Assembly (NCBI GenBank): GCA_029378245.1
Contig: JARKIF010000075.1
Location: forward strand, 1 to 64,000
Length of the DNA: 64,000 nucleotides
From: Roridomyces roridus
Lineage: Eukaryota > Basidiomycota > Agaricomycetes > Agaricales > Mycenaceae
Reading direction: 5' to 3'
Position numbers and translations under genes: made by a program. Positions 24,619 to 37,900 of the stretch are shown piece by piece (the stretch's first letter is position 1; each line of letters starts with the position of its first letter). The notes beneath the pieces are model-generated. The model was not told the DNA's origin. It searched no databases and saw only the letters and a program-made list of their open reading frames with translations.

Positions 24619-25759
24619 CACAGGGGGCAAGCCTCATGGCACTTTGTCTTGTGTGCCAAGGTGGCACTTGGCCGGAAGTTGGGTTGCAGTTGGTCCGTTG
24701 TTGGACATTTTATGTGAGTCTGATCTGTTAACCGTGATTCACAATCACCGAGGAAGTACGTAATTCTTGGGAGGGTATTGTCTTTGAATATAGTGAAAAT
24801 CCTCAAGCATCCATTTACGGGGCCCCAAGTATGTGCAAAATTATACACAGGGGGCATCAGCCGTGGCACATTTTTTTGTGTGCCAAGGTGGCACTTGGCG
24901 CGCAGTTGGGCCGTGGACATAAAACCACGTGCCTAGGTGCTCTTTTGATGTGCGTGAGTTCGAATCTGTGCTTATGTACCCATTTTCTTTGCCCGACACA
25001 TTTGGTGATTCTGACTGCCGAACAACTTGTTTATAATTCAACTAAACTGTGGAGAATAATTCCTGACCCATTGAGCGAATTTAAAACATGATTCGCAGCA
25101 TGTTGGGTGGTGTCATTGGGTATTCCTGCACCGGAGTCACTCCATTTCCCTGCAACAAGCATGGCCACAGCATGGAGGGTATCAACAGTATTTTTACATA
25201 TATTAAAGGCCCTCTATGTGGACACTCACTCCCTCAAGATATAATGTCTATCCTTATATCACGACGCTCCCGGCCAATTGTGAAGGCCGGGGAACAAAGG
25301 AAATTCACACGTAATGTCCAACTTCTGGCCAACTACGCGCCAAGTGCCACGCAAGTGCTACCTTGGCACACAAGGCAAAGTGCCACGCTTGATGCCCCCT
25401 GTGTTACTGTGGATGCTCAACGTGCTGCCGCCTTGATTTTTCTTCTCAAATATGATGATCCTGGTGCAGGCACCCCCAATGACACCGCCAAACAGACCCC
25501 AAACCGCAGCTTGAATTCGCTCAATACCCCAGGCACTGCCCTCCCCATTTCTGATGAATCCTCTACCCAGCTATCGAAGACTGTAATGGTCAAATGTGTC
25601 AGGCCAGAAAATGTGTACCTAAACACGGAATCGAACTCGCGCACAAGAACAAAGGCGGTGGGCACGTGGGTTCCCTCCGGGATATCAACTTCCGGCCGAG
25701 TGCGCGTCAAGTGCCACCTTGGCACACAAAAAAATGTGCCATGACTGATGCCCCCTGTG
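24619..25759. mobile_element. CACTA-like miniature element (outer of a nested pair)
   Basis: The ends are CACAGGGGGCA and TGCCCCCTGTG, with a perfect 3-bp flanking duplication TGG (24616-24618 and 25760-25762). CAC-type ends with a 3-bp duplication are the signature of the CACTA (EnSpm) superfamily. The TIR extends inward through TGTGTGCCAAGGTGGCACTTGGC-type sequence. No transposase is present. Another copy (24846-25403) lies within it. Confidence 0.7.
24846..25403. mobile_element. CACTA-like miniature element (inner copy)
   Basis: Same termini as the outer element (CACAGGGGGCATCA and its mirror). The flanks (TTATA on the left, TTACT on the right) give no perfect 3-bp duplication. Past the TIRs, its left half resembles the outer right half read backwards (GTGAGTTCGAATCTGTGCTT against GCGAGTTCGATTCCGTGTTT), and its right half resembles the outer left half. 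This suggests an inversion or exchange between the two copies. Confidence 0.6.
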
Positions 25760-25811
25760 TGGCGATCTGTGCTTCCATTGTCCGAGAGAATAAGAGTTGA
25801 ACTACATAATA

Positions 25812-28800
25812 CAGTAGAGTCGCTGCTATGGAATAATATCATCTGGAATAACCGTCATATGGAATCGGATTTGGGCTTCTCCGAGGTCGGGAACAGCCAA
25901 TTATTCCACTCACCGTGCTCTGTAATATGGAATAGGCTGCCGAGCCCATTATTCCACAGTGCGGTAGCCCAAAATGGCAAGTTGAGTTGATGGGAATATT
26001 GATTTGGGCCATTGTCCGTTCGCGAACGCTTAATTTCACCATTGTTCGTCTACTACAGTATATAATGAACTGGATAATCCGCAGAGAGCATCACTCCTTT
26101 CTCCCTATGACCCGTACATTCACTGAGAAACGGCGCAAAGTCCGCGACAGCGACAAGAACCCACACAAATTGACAAAGCCATCGGCCAAGCCCGGCCCCA
26201 AGCTCACTAAGAACGCCCCTCGCACAACCGCTCGCTTTGCATCAGACGACAAGCGACAGGACCTCACGTACCATGACTGGATCCAAGTCTTCGATTACAT
26301 GGACGACCACAAGTCCCTCAGCCAGAAGCAAGTCGTCGCCTATTTCAACTTGCGTCCGGACAAGGCGGGCGGAAAACTGCAGTTCGGCCAGTCTGCCCTG
26401 TCCAAGAAGCTCAAGCAGAAGGATCACATCCGCGCGATGGTTGCCACAGGAGAGCCGAATGTTTTGTCGATGAAACGCGCGCGAGTGGTCACTTCTCCTG
26501 AGGTGGATAAAGCTCTGGGACTCTGGGTACAGGATATGGAACGGAAACGACACACTGTGACGGGTCCGATGCTCATCGAGCAGCGGAAACGTTTTGAAGT
26601 GGCGCTGGACATCCCCGAGGAACAGCGGCTGACAGGAGGGGGGTGGCTTGATTCTTTCAAAAAAGCGTGCGTCAATTTAACCTCGGTCCTCATCCCCGAG
26701 CTGAAATCTCACCTTGCATAGCTACAAGCTCAGCGAGCGTAGGCGACACGGGGAGGCCGGCTCTGTCGATCTCGAGGCCGTCGCAGCGGAGAAGATCCGC
26801 ATGAAGAAACTTATGGCTGCGTACGCCCCGGAGGATCGCTGGAACGCCGACGAGACGAGTTTCTTTCCGTCTGCTCCTCCCGATCGTACCCTGTGCTCGG
26901 CTCCCGTTCCTGGCCAGAAACAAGATAAATTTCGCATCTCCGTCATGGTTGCATGCAACTCGACGGGCACGGAGAAGGAGGAACTGTTCTTCATCGGTAA
27001 ATTCAAGAGGCCTCGGTGCTTCAAAGGGAAAGATCCCGCCCGTATGCGGCCCTCGCTGTATTATCGCAACAACAAGAAGGTGTGGATGACAGCGGTCCTG
27101 TTTGACGAGTGAGTTCGATCTCCGCATATCATGGTGTAGCATTGATGAGCTTGCGAAAGCAATGCTGATTCTTGTGACAGCGGAGTAACACATGATCGGT
27201 GATCCGCACCTTCTGTCTCACACCACGACCATCTGCCAGCACTTCGTGCGATGCAGCGCATACGTCGACGAATCCACCCTCCAAGATCTCCACAACCTTT
27301 CCCCGCCCACCCTCGCCTTCAAAGTTGTGTCTTACATCACATGTCAAAGTCTGTGGGGCAGCACAGAGGTAGGGTGGTGGTTGGGTTCATTCTCACGCCT
27401 CACCATCGCCCTACGACCTGGAGATCAGCGGTTCAGGAAGTTGAATCTTCCGCTGCTCTTCCACCCCCAAACGAATATCTGTGGCTGTCCCAGTGTTCTA
27501 TTCGATTTACAGACGCAAACGAAGCGCAGAACAAGAGCTCATACTCACAGCCCCCAGATATCTCCGCAAACTGGACCGCAAGATGAAGCGCGAGAAACGA
27601 CACATCATTCTCACCGTCGACAATTTCTCGGGACACGACGTCGCCTATAAACCGACCAACATTCGTCTGGAATTCTTCGAGCCGAACCTCACCTCTTATG
27701 TTCAGCCATGCGACGCCGGCATCATTCGTTGCCTCAAGGCGTATTATCGGCGTGCTCTTGCCATTCGCTCACTCGACCTGTACGAGGAGAACGACCCCAA
27801 CCCGTTCAAAATCGACATTTTGAGCGCAATGAGACTCTTGGGTGTTGCCTGGAACGAGGTGTCGCAATCAACGATTGCGAACTGCTGGAGCCACACGGGA
27901 ATCTGTCCTGCCGATGACGACGAGTGGGAGGACGTCTTTGTGGACGCCGACGCACCTGATTCAGACACGGACGAGGAATTCGAGGTCGATGGCGACGGTG
28001 ACACCGGAATGCTTGCTGCCCCACCGATATCCAAGGTGAAGCCGGCATCCCCCACAGAGCGCGCGTGGGAGGTGATTCTTGCTTTTGCTTCAGACGACGC
28101 GATGTCCCTCCCGCAGGCCGAGGACAAGCTTCGATCTGTCCTCGGTAATGCTTTCGTCGCGTCCGAGTGGAGCCAGCCCCTTGCTGCTGTCATGGACGCG
28201 GAAGGGGATAGCGCTGCTGCCGAGCAAGCGGTGCGCGATCTTATGCCGGACTTCACCGTCGTCGCTGGAGGTGCTTCGCTTCCAGCCCAGTTTGCCAGGG
28301 ATCGCCATTTGAGAGACGCGGAAGAGGGTTTGAAGGAGGTTCTCCAGACGATGCGGCAGAGTCGTTGCCTGCGAGGAGATGAGCCGACGCTTGACGACTT
28401 GCTAGATCCGTTGATGGAGCGCGAAGATCTTGACACCGAGTATCTCTCCTTCTCTGACGGCAAAGACGGCATCCGGGAAATCGTGGAACTCGTCAAGGCG
28501 GGCGAGGAAGAAGATGACGATGACGAGGAAGACGAGGAGCCAGAGGAGCCGGGATTCGTGTTCAGCAGGAAGGATGCTTTGGATGCCGCGGTGTTGCTCG
28601 AGAAGGTGTTGCGCGAGAGGCCGGATTTGGAGATGGCCATGCCACTGGGCACTCACCTGCGGAGTTTCCGCGTTGCGATGGCACAGGAGGGTGAGGAGAG
28701 CAAGATCCAGACGACCTTGTCGTCGTGGATAAAGTAGCTGCGGGATAAATGGATTTTTGTCGAAATAAATATTATTCTTTTGATCTATCAAAAATAATTC

Positions 28801-28892
28801 AAAAATAAATGAAATATCCACTGTGGAATAACCGTCATATGGAATAGCCTTCGGGCCCGTCCCGACGATATTCCATATGAGCGACTCTACTG
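25812..28892 (+). mobile_element. Complete pogo/Tigger-type DNA transposon
   Basis: The inverted ends CAGTAGAGTCGCT are flanked on both sides by TA, the target duplication of the Tc1/mariner-pogo superfamily. Inner repeats around GGAATAACCGTCATATGGAAT are also mirrored at the two ends. It carries one full-length transposase gene with all three catalytic Asp codons. Its right end is 15 bp from the stop codon of the next gene, so the insertion probably sits in that gene's 3' UTR. Confidence 0.93.
26107..28737 (+). CDS. pogo/Tigger transposase (CENP-B-like HTH plus DDE)
   Basis: Three exons (26107-26666, 26722-27108, 27558-28737) join in frame to 708 residues. A basic N-terminus leads into an HTH region of the CENP-B/Tc5 type (residues ~50-180, with KSLSQKQVVAYFNLR and GPMLIEQRKRF). 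The DDE nuclease follows: D230 in WNADETSFF, D337 in ILTVDNFSGH and D368 in VQPCDAGIIRCLK, 30 residues after D337, which is the pogo spacing. The C-terminal third is acidic (DDDDEEDEEPEEPG). The 449-nt second intron is about eight times the local norm, although its splice sites join FDE to YLRKLDRKM exactly as expected for the family. The gene appears intact; an earlier ATG at 26063 is also possible. Confidence 0.92.
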
Positions 28893-28907
28893 TAGTCCGA
28901 AACCAGA

Positions 28908-31006
28908 CTATCCAGCGAACTCGGGTCTCATCGGCGACCGCATATACGGCGGCGGCGCGACTGCACCCATCTGCGCCTCGAGTTCTGCGAGTCTCTGTTC
29001 AAGCAGACGCTCCCTTGCGGTGGGTTCGCGTTCTTCCCTCTCAGTACTACGGCCAATACCACCTGGAGGCGTAGGGGACTCGGGCGATTCAGGGGACAAG
29101 GGTGATACAGCCCGCGTCCGACTCTCGTGGTCCTCATCGTCATCCTGCCCCGCGGGCCGCAGCAGGGAGACCCTCGATACACCTGGGGCATTCCACGCCA
29201 CGTCAACTAACAAGCAGGGATGAGAGACAAGGTGGGAACCGAGACACAAAGTCGACGTACGAGCTTTTTCCGAATGAAGATCAGCCGGAGTTGTCGTACG
29301 TGTGCTGGAATCCTGGGGGTTTTTAACGCGGTGCGAGGCTACGAAGGGCTGGATCATGTTGTTTCCTCCAAGGCGGCGCATTGGCGGGGCTGGGTTCAAG
29401 TTCGGGTGCGTTGTCTGATTCCGACCCTGACCCGACTCAGACTCGGAGCCCGCTGCGCGTAGTGCGCGTTTGCGACGCCACAGACAGAAGGCGATGGTGA
29501 GAAGGACACCAAGGATAAGGGCGCCGACTATGGCCCCCGCGATGGCTCCCACGTTTGGCTTCGACGACGAGTTGGACGATGAAGAAGATGTGGATGTTCC
29601 CCCGCCGGGGTTGGAGTTGGGATTACCGGTACTATTCGAAGGGGAGGAGCCGTCGGAGCCCGCACCTCTGCAGGCGGAGTCAGTGTGGATATTTAGCGTG
29701 GAATTTGTAACACGTACTCGGAGGTCGTAGATCCGCTACACCAGCTGGTATTCAGCGTTCGCTGGAGCGGTCGTAGATGACACTCACGAGGAAGCGCTAT
29801 TCAGAGCACCCACGGCTGTTTTTGACGAGGAAGCACTGTAAAGCGGCTGGTGTTAGACGAGTCCGGTCGGTACTGGAAACCTATAGTAAACTCACAAAAT
29901 ACGGCTACTCGACTGGGAGTTTTGGCTGCATTCCAAGAGTCAGGGAAATATTCTTGAATGAATGGACAAGACACGCACGGCGACGATGAGGAACTAGGCC
30001 GAATGGATTAAATTCTGCTCTTAATTCGCAAACTGAATTGAACGGGACTTACGAAGGGTTTGGATTGCCGCTGTGGAAATGAATGTAATGAATAGAAAGG
30101 CAACGGTTACATAAATAGTTCACTTACGAGTTGACCCTGAAGGAGATTGAGTATTTGGGTCTAACATGGACTGGAGACTCACGAGGAAGGACTGCCCGAC
30201 GAAGGTTTTTCGGGAGATGCGTTATTGGATCCCGAACTGGGGTTGCTCGAGTCACCGGAGCCGTTCGAGGTGTTGGAGCCGCTCGAGGTGTTGGAGCCGC
30301 TCGAGGTGTTGGAGCCGCTCGAGGTGTTGGAGCCGCTCGAGGTGTTAGAGCCACCACCACCAGCACCACCACCCGAGCCCGAGCCCGAACCCGTGGCGTC
30401 GTCGTCTCCACTCGTAACCACAGCATAGTCAAACATGGCCACTTGTTGGTCATGTTTCTGCACCGTCGACGGATCAGTGTTCAGCACCCAACTCACAGTT
30501 TGGGCGCTTCTCGCGTCGAGGTTGTCGGCAGAGAAATATAGGAGGTTATACGCCCAGTCGTTCGTCCCCGTGTATTGGAACGTCCGCTGGATGTCTCCGA
30601 GTGTGAATATCACGTCGGCGCCGCCATCTGATTGACCGAGGCCGTATATATACACCGCGGAGCCTATGATTCCAAGGTCAGATTGGGCGGATTAACAGAA
30701 GGATGGATAATGGAAGTGACCTGTAAACGTGAAAGACCCGGAAGTCATCTCCAGGTCCCCCGCCTCGTAGCTCCCGTCGTGGTACGTTTGCCCATGTGTT
30801 TCGGAAATCGTAGGCTTTGACGAGCACCCGCCGCACGGGTTTGCTGCGCTCACTGTGGTCCATGATCCACTGTTAAAGGCGAAACTCGAGTCGGTATCAT
30901 CGAAAGTGGTGTTGGTGATCGCCCCGTTGGCAAAAGACGAGGTCAAGAAGAGGCCGAGGAGTGTTACGAACGAGTGTTGACTGAAAAACGAGTGTGGAGG
31001 CCTCAT
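28908..31006 (-). CDS. Secreted-domain, one-pass membrane protein with GSNTSS repeats
   Basis: The start is MRPPHSFFSQHSFVTLLG, a signal peptide likely cut after FANG. An extracellular domain follows (FDDTDSSFAFNSGSW, CGGCSSKPTISETHG, then AVYIYGLGQSDGGADVIFTL and YNLLYFSADNLDAR). A Ser/Gly/Asn stalk includes the repeat GSNTSS about five times, and a transmembrane helix AIAGAIVGALILGVLLTIAF ends in WRRKR. A cytosolic tail finishes with a short coil (ERLLEQRLAELEAQMG) and PPPYMRSPMRPEFAG. Several exons, some very short, lie in 29555-30180 and were not all resolved. The layout (lectin-like ectodomain, Ser/Thr-rich stalk, TM, disordered tail) recurs in Agaricomycetes, with no known function; a sensor or wall-anchored role is only a guess. 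Confidence 0.8.
30257..30348 (-). repeat. 18-bp tandem repeat coding for GSNTSS
   Basis: About five copies of GAGGTGTTGGAGCCGCTC (plus strand), the outer ones slightly changed. It lies in the serine-rich stalk of the membrane protein and keeps frame. Confidence 0.85.
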
Positions 31007-31353
31007 AAGAGGACGCTGGTGGTCGGGATCGAGGGCCCGGGTACGGAGATGAGGGGGGTGGAAGAAGATGGACGGATGACAGAATCATGATCCTCGGTGC
31101 CCACGACAGATTGAATCCCACCAGAGCAATTCAACTGCAGGAACGGACTGATAGGAACAAGTGATTGTTTTGCCGGAAAATGATGAATGTTCTGTTGCTT
31201 GAAGTGAGACGCGTCATCGACTCGCCCTATTCCGACGAAGCTCGCAAAAAGGTTGCTGGATGGGATGAAAAAGCACTTCATCTGACCTTTGTCCTCGGAA
31301 ATCCAAAGTCGAAACTTGGAAACCAGACGGTAAAAAAGAAAACAACATCGTTC

Positions 31354-32681
31354 TTAAACAAAGACAGACTTGTTCGCACTCCCAGGCCGCGACGCGAGTC
31401 CAATCGAAGACACCGTCGACACCGGAATCGGATTCGTCGCATTTCTCCTCTGGCGCTGAGCCCGCACGATAATGAGAGTCGGGGCGATTCCCTACAAGGT
31501 TTGTTTTAGCGCGAGCTACACATATGCCGTTTAGATAGGAGGGACTCACCACAATCTGGCTCACGACGGAGAAGAATATCTACAGACAGCAGAAAAATAT
31601 TAGTGAGACCCCTCCGAAGAGAGGGACAAAACTCACGGATTCTGCCGCGACAAATCTGTGGGTGGCCAGCCCAAAGTGAATGGCCACACAAAGTGCGTAG
31701 AGCGCGCCGGATTCCAATCTATCCAGCATGAGTCATTGCACTCATTCCAAAGTCGTGCATATGACATACATGGCGGAACTGGCAGTGATATATCTCTGCC
31801 TCAAGTCTTGGCTCAGAATCGCGCGGCGCTGCCAGGCCGAATACACAATCTTCGAGATTGTGAGAAGGGTAACAGAGACGACCGTCGTGAGAGAGAGGAT
31901 CTGGAATATGCGGACGTTGCAAATGTAGCCGAATGCTGTTCAGCCGGAGAGTGAACACAGGGGGAAGTATGGATGAATGAGGGCGTACCACTGGCGATGA
32001 TGAGGAGCATTACGGGCGGAATACACACGTAGGGGCTATCCCAGATGACGTAGCATCGGTAAATCTGCGGATGTCAATGCCAGAGTCGGAGAGAAAGTCT
32101 TTCCTGCGCACCAGTAGAGCATCAGCACAAACACTGTCCGGCGTATAAGCAGCGTGTTACAGATAAAATTGTATATCGACACACCAGCTGGTGACATAGA
32201 TGAGGAGGGACGCTACGAGGACCCTGTATAAGTCTATACCGGCCGTGTTGGTCACAACAGCGGACTTGATGCCGATGACCACAACTTGCGCCGTGGAAAG
32301 GGAGAACAGAGCTATCATGGCTACGAGTAGAATCCACTGGCGTTTGAATTCTGTGGCATTGACTGCGCTCAGGAATGTGTGAGATCAAAGGATGGCACGC
32401 ACCCGCCATTCTAGCACGTAGGATACCGACGCTGCGAACAAATAGAATGCAGTGGATTCCTGCATTGCATTCCGGTGAGGAGGATTGAAAGGCAGGGTAG
32501 TGGGAAGTACGGACCACAGAGAAAGGCTGCGATCTGTGCCGGATTGTGTCAGCATCCAGGGAGAGACAAAAAACGCCGATGGCCGTACCCCAAGTTCCAG
32601 CACGTTCATCCATAGAGTCGACGGCGTGATAGTCTCTGCACCAGTGACCTCTGTATCATTCACGCGGGCGAGAAGCAGCAT
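31354..32681 (-). CDS. Seven-helix membrane protein of a basidiomycete family
   Basis: Multi-exon. Segments that fit in series are MLLLARVNDTEV with a Leu-rich N-terminus, GIHCILFVRSVGILRARM, QWILLVAMIALFSLSTAQ, the helix VLVASLLIYVTSWCV, then IYRCYVIWDSPYVC with PPVMLLIIASG, and ICNVRIFQILSLTTVVSVT. It ends APTLIIVRAQRQRRNATNP...ASRPGSANKSVFV at a TAA. The I-YRCYV-W motif at the fourth helix and the Arg-rich tail are hallmarks of a large, unnamed family of multi-pass proteins in Agaricomycetes. Ligand and role are unknown. Exact exon edges between 31500 and 32200 were not all fixed. Confidence 0.75.
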
Positions 32682-34985
32682 TAGAGCAAAGAGAAAGAAA
32701 TTGTCGGGGCCTGGTCCTTCATGCGCCTTTTATCAACGACCAAGGCGATGCCGCGATGGCGCGGGCAGGACGCGGCGAATGTGTGATTAACTCCGTATTT
32801 GGCATGATGAAACGAGGATTGGGCTAAACGTAGACCGTATATGCGACGCAGATCGGTGCTGATAATGGTGGTGGCCAAGGGACATGATGGTGACACGGAG
32901 AGAAGAAGCGGGATTGATGTGAATCATGTGATGCGCGCAAGCACGACCAATCATCCGCGGTCCCTATTTGATGGGCTCAGTTGATCCTCCTGTGAGCTCC
33001 GCAGAAGGCCAGAGCATTTCAATCGTTCATATGTTCATGCTGATAGGGAAATTATTTAGTGCTCCGCCGGATGTAGCAGGCCAATGGCCAATTGATTTTT
33101 GGACTGCAAATTCACGGCCGCTGGGACGTCAAATCCTCACGACCTCTTCTGAATCTTACGGCTGGTATACTCCCCGCATGGGCCCTCGCTTCTGCCGTCT
33201 GTCAGACCGACTCCTTAGCCCGATAATTCAAAGAAATCTCTCATGAAACGGCGATAGCCAGGGTGATGATCTGCATGGATTGGGCGCCAACTTATCTCTC
33301 GCTAATGTATGTACACGAGCCTGGAAAATAATGTGGCGTTCTGCAGCCCCAGTGGGGACTCATGAGATCACACCGACTCTGATCAGCCGATTATCTCAAC
33401 AAGAGGTTACCCTCCGTGATCACGATGCCCGGCGCTTGCCAATAATGGCTGGCATACCGCCCGACGCCCGACAAGCGCGCGGCTAAGTAGGAGTGGGCTG
33501 GAGGCGGATACCAGGCGCCGTACTTCCGAGAGAGCTGACAAACTGTCCGTCCGAAGCGCAATTGTTGCCAAACTCCCGTGACAGTCGGTCGGTCCAATTC
33601 CACCACCGCGGGGCTCCTCATCGGTTCGCATCATCTGCCTGTCTGTCACCTTCCTCGCGAATTTATTCCCATATATTTCTTGCGCAATTTGAATACAGGA
33701 ACATGTATAAAAGACGCGGCGGCTGGTGCAAGGTACCCACCCACCTTCCCCCCTTCCCTCCCTCTGACCGGTGTGATGCCCAATTTTCCAGGACACCGCG
33801 CCCTACCACAGGGCTTGATCGAGGTTTCTCTCTCCGCGATGTTGATTTTGGAATCATGAATGTCGCGGAAAGGACGCTCGTCAAGCCGCTTGTCGGTAGT
33901 CGCGGTCTCCTGGTAAAGCTGGGAATCGACCTAGTCAGGGCAGATCCCACAGACTCTGACTCCCTGGCTTCTGCGCCCTGTGTGCGAGAGTTCCATCGCG
34001 CGTAATTATACCGTGAATTCGTAGACATAGATGTTTGATGTTTTCATTCCGTATCCACCACGAGAACATCCGCATTTCATTTGGCCCACGTACGATGAAG
34101 GAACTTCCCAAGCGACCGACCAACCGACCAGTTTCCCCCACAACATCGACGCTAAACCGAATTCTGTGGCGTTCGGAGCACGGAACACCGGGAGATTGGC
34201 CATGAGCTAGATAGTGATGAAGTTAAGCGGCTTAGCGAACGAAGAGAAAATTCGCAGCAGGTTCCCTTCGACCCTGGGTGCCTGGAGGTGAAACGCACGG
34301 CCGTGGAGAACCCCCCCCCCCCGGCGCGGCATGGCGCTATCTGGATGCCTCGGCTTATTACTGTATTTCTTTTGTATTTCTCATGACCCTACCCACCCTT
34401 CCCTAGTAAGCTAGTAATCCAAGGAATTTATTATCTCCATGCGAAATCATTTTCACCGGACTAGACGATTTGGAATCGCATACGAGTGATATTTGACAAG
34501 CCGCGAATTTAAAGTTGAACGTCGCTTATCTGGAGCCTCGGAGCGACCTCGGCACACGGACGGAGGACGAGTATCCAACACGGAGTTGGGGTGACTACTC
34601 CGGATCCCTTGACGTAGACATGATGAATGGTGATTCAGTTTCTGTTGTGGGTGCAACCAAGTTCACACAACGTCTCACTCGACCGAGAATGAGGTGAGAG
34701 GAAGTGGGGTTTGTGAACACACGGCCCAGACCGCACTTCAAGCAAGGGGAATCCAGAAGTCGATTATATACGGTGGTGGTACAAACTACATACAAGTACC
34801 TAGTACTGCTAACGTTAGACACAGAGGTAACGGGCGTGGTATAATGGTGACTTGGGAACACATCAGAGCGAGCTAGCGAGTGAGTGTACTCATGGGTCAT
34901 GAAGCTTGAAGGAGTGTATGGATATAGTACAGTGAATTCAATGATTGTGATTGTGGTGGGCACGTAAAGACGGTGCTTTGCACGC
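32682..34985. other. Intergenic, 2.3 kb
   Basis: A 170-codon open frame lies on the plus strand (33493-34005) with a TATAAAAG box inside it near 33705, but no domain and a biased, non-coding look. A run of twelve C at about 34310-34321 is a possible sequencing weak spot. No gene is supported. Confidence 0.4.
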
Positions 34986-37900
34986 TCAAGCCCGCGCGAG
35001 AGGTGTTGCGTAGCTCGGCGGCATAGGCGGCGCGGTGTTGACAACGATACATGCCTGCGTCAGTTGCTTGCGCAGACACTCTGTCTGCCCTTGATTGGCT
35101 GCAGCAGCGCACGTGGTTAGACTTTCTCCAACAGCGATCGCCTTGACGACTCACTTTTGCACGGCCAAAGAGAGTTGAGGACGTCAACGATGACCAGCAG
35201 GTCTTTCGCGAGCTCCACGGTGTCGACGAAACCGGTGTCGTGTGTCCAGATTTGCATACACCTGAATTATTTTAGTTAGTTGATGACTGACGCAGAGATG
35301 GACTGGGTACGTACACCGAAAACTGGTTCAAAAACCAATGGACTTGAAATGGTCGCCGTGTCAATTGGTATCCTTGCGGTCCGCCAAGCTGATACGTAGC
35401 CAGTTTCGCCCGCTTGACAACACTGGACTGGTAATCAACTGTCGCCGTAATATAATAAGCCACCGCCACTTCGAGGATGGAAAGCATAAGCTAATACATA
35501 CTCCACTGGAGAGCCTGCTTTCTGTTAAAGAGCGGCCCAGGTGTTGTCGATATCTCGCGACTAAGTCCTTGCATCCTAAGCGAAATAAGAATCGTTCTGA
35601 TCTGACCGCAAGCCGAGAACTCACTTTCGTAATGCCTCGGTGACGCTCATCCGTGTGCTGCATCAGACTTGTCAGTCTAACCGTTTGGTTTGAGACGGAG
35701 TAACGCACTTGTATATGTACTCCTGACACAAGTAAGCCACGCCCGTTTCGTAATTACATATATGCATCTCCAGGGAATCCTGGATAGCCTGCGCCTCGTT
35801 CCACGACTCGTGCAACGCATCCGCCTCATCTTCGCGGTGTCGGGCAGAATCGGGCGTCGGTGATTTGAGTAACCTATTGCAAAAGTTCCACAGAAGGAGA
35901 CTCCGACAATATAGAGCCCACACGGACTCTTTCGGCGAGGGCGAATTCGGGGAACCGTACGCGGCCGACACACGGTCGCTGATCTCGCCGGGGAACAAGA
36001 TGGCGTACTAACGACGGTGTCAGTCAACGAATATAAACAAAGCCGGCGGAGAAGAACGCACATTCGCAGGATTACACAGCTGGAGCTCCGGCACCTTCCT
36101 ATCGAACGCAACACACTGAATCAAATAGCTCGTCGCCAAGCTGAGAGCACTCCAGCACAGTCTCCGGCACTCCTCGTTGCGCATCTCGTTCGCGGACCAA
36201 CCCGAGTCCCACCTCAGCGGCGACGTCCACGCATGGGCCGTGTCAGGCGGCGGAGACCCTGGCGGGATGCACGTGCAACATCGGTCGGGAGCTTGCATAT
36301 GCGGACGATACTCGGGGGTGACAATCGGTACACTGTTGTTGGCAAATCGGGCGACATGTCTGTCCATGATGTCAATGGTCGAGACGGAGATATTGCCGAG
36401 GATGTCGTCTAGGACGTGGAGCGCTGCTGCGACACGATCGGGATGGTAATCCTGATGCGCCGAGGTTTCGTATAGAACGAGTATCTACGGCATACGTTAG
36501 TCAGTTCGTAGGTGTAACTGAAAGAAGACTGACTAGAGCAGCTTCGGCGAGAGAAGGATCAACCTGTGGGATGATGATATCAGCTACTCGGCACGTTCAG
36601 GTGATGTGGTAACCCACCCAGCTGCCGTTTCCGCCCGACATGGCCATCGACAGAGCTGTTTCCGCGTTATCACGCAACCAAGCCGCTCGACTCCGTCCGT
36701 TGACCCCGCGCTCCGACTCGCTGGATCGCATAAGCTCCGCCATGGCCAGCCCAGCGAGCACAAACGCAGGTTGGATTTTGAGGCGTTCTTCCGGATTCCA
36801 CAGCATGTCCAGGAAGAATGAGAGATTGAGGAAACACAGCCAATGTCCGGTGTCGGAGAAGCTGATGAAGATGTGGATATCAAGGCAAGACCATCGAAGA
36901 AGAAGAACGTACAGGTAGGTTAGATCGGTTACGATATCGTTCAGTCTGGGCACGCGGATCAAAAGTTGAACGGGTATAGCAAGAAAAGAACTTACGGATA
37001 TTGCTCGAGAAAGACATTCCACCAATTGCGTTGGTTCGATACAGCCGACGATGAAGGAAGGGGAAACTTGAGATGTGTGGCCTCGGGTGGTAATATCGGC
37101 GCGGCATGGAGGAATGGTGGGGAGCGCGACTGTTCCTTGACAGTAACATACGGGCTTCCGGCTTGAAACGAATGGTAAATGGGACTGGTGTCCGAGTGCG
37201 CGGAGCGTGATTGCGGCGATGGCGTGGAGAACTATCGGGGGGACGATTACATACACTAAAAATACACAATTCGAGAGAATATCTTGCCTTGTACAAGTCC
37301 GTCGTGATCCGGAGGGGGGTAGCAGAAGAAGACGAAGACTGGGGATGGGGTTGGATTGGTCTCGGGTGCGCATAGGGTGCGGGAGCAGGGACACCGCGCG
37401 GGACATCCGAGGGACTGGACGAGGATCCTTTAGTCGTCGAAGGGGCGACCGGCTTCTGCGGCTCCTTCATCTTGTCAGAGGTTGTGTCGACGCCAGCGGA
37501 GTGAGACCCAGACGAAGTCTTGCGCTTTCGTTTGGCGGGAGGGGGCGAGGATCCGTCCGCTGAGCGCTTTTTACAAGTCCGTTGGCGAGTCCCCGGCCGC
37601 TTATCAGGACCTCTTCGCTTCGGTGCTGCATCATATATGCACTCGTTCTTCCGTCGGACACAGTTGTTACAGGACGGCCGGTTTGAGTCGCAGCGGATTT
37701 TTCGCCCACGGCTGTGGTACCGGATGATCCATGGAACGCAGGCGTAAATGAACGGAAGGCGGAAAGAGGTTCGGACGTTGGTGATGACGAGGAAATATGG
37801 TTAGATGAAAAAACGTGAGTCCGGGTTGAGTTCCGTTCGAAATGTCAGGACCGACGACGTACCAAGGTCGGCATGCTATGACAACAGTCGACACCTCCTT

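Noticed and set aside
33493..34005. 170-codon frame with an internal TATAAAAG
   Set aside because: The TATA box lies inside the frame and the translation has no recognisable feature.
37600..37640. Apparent frameshift just after the Zn2Cys6 cluster
   Set aside because: Careful re-reading gives PKRRGPDKRPG in one frame; the first reading had dropped bases.
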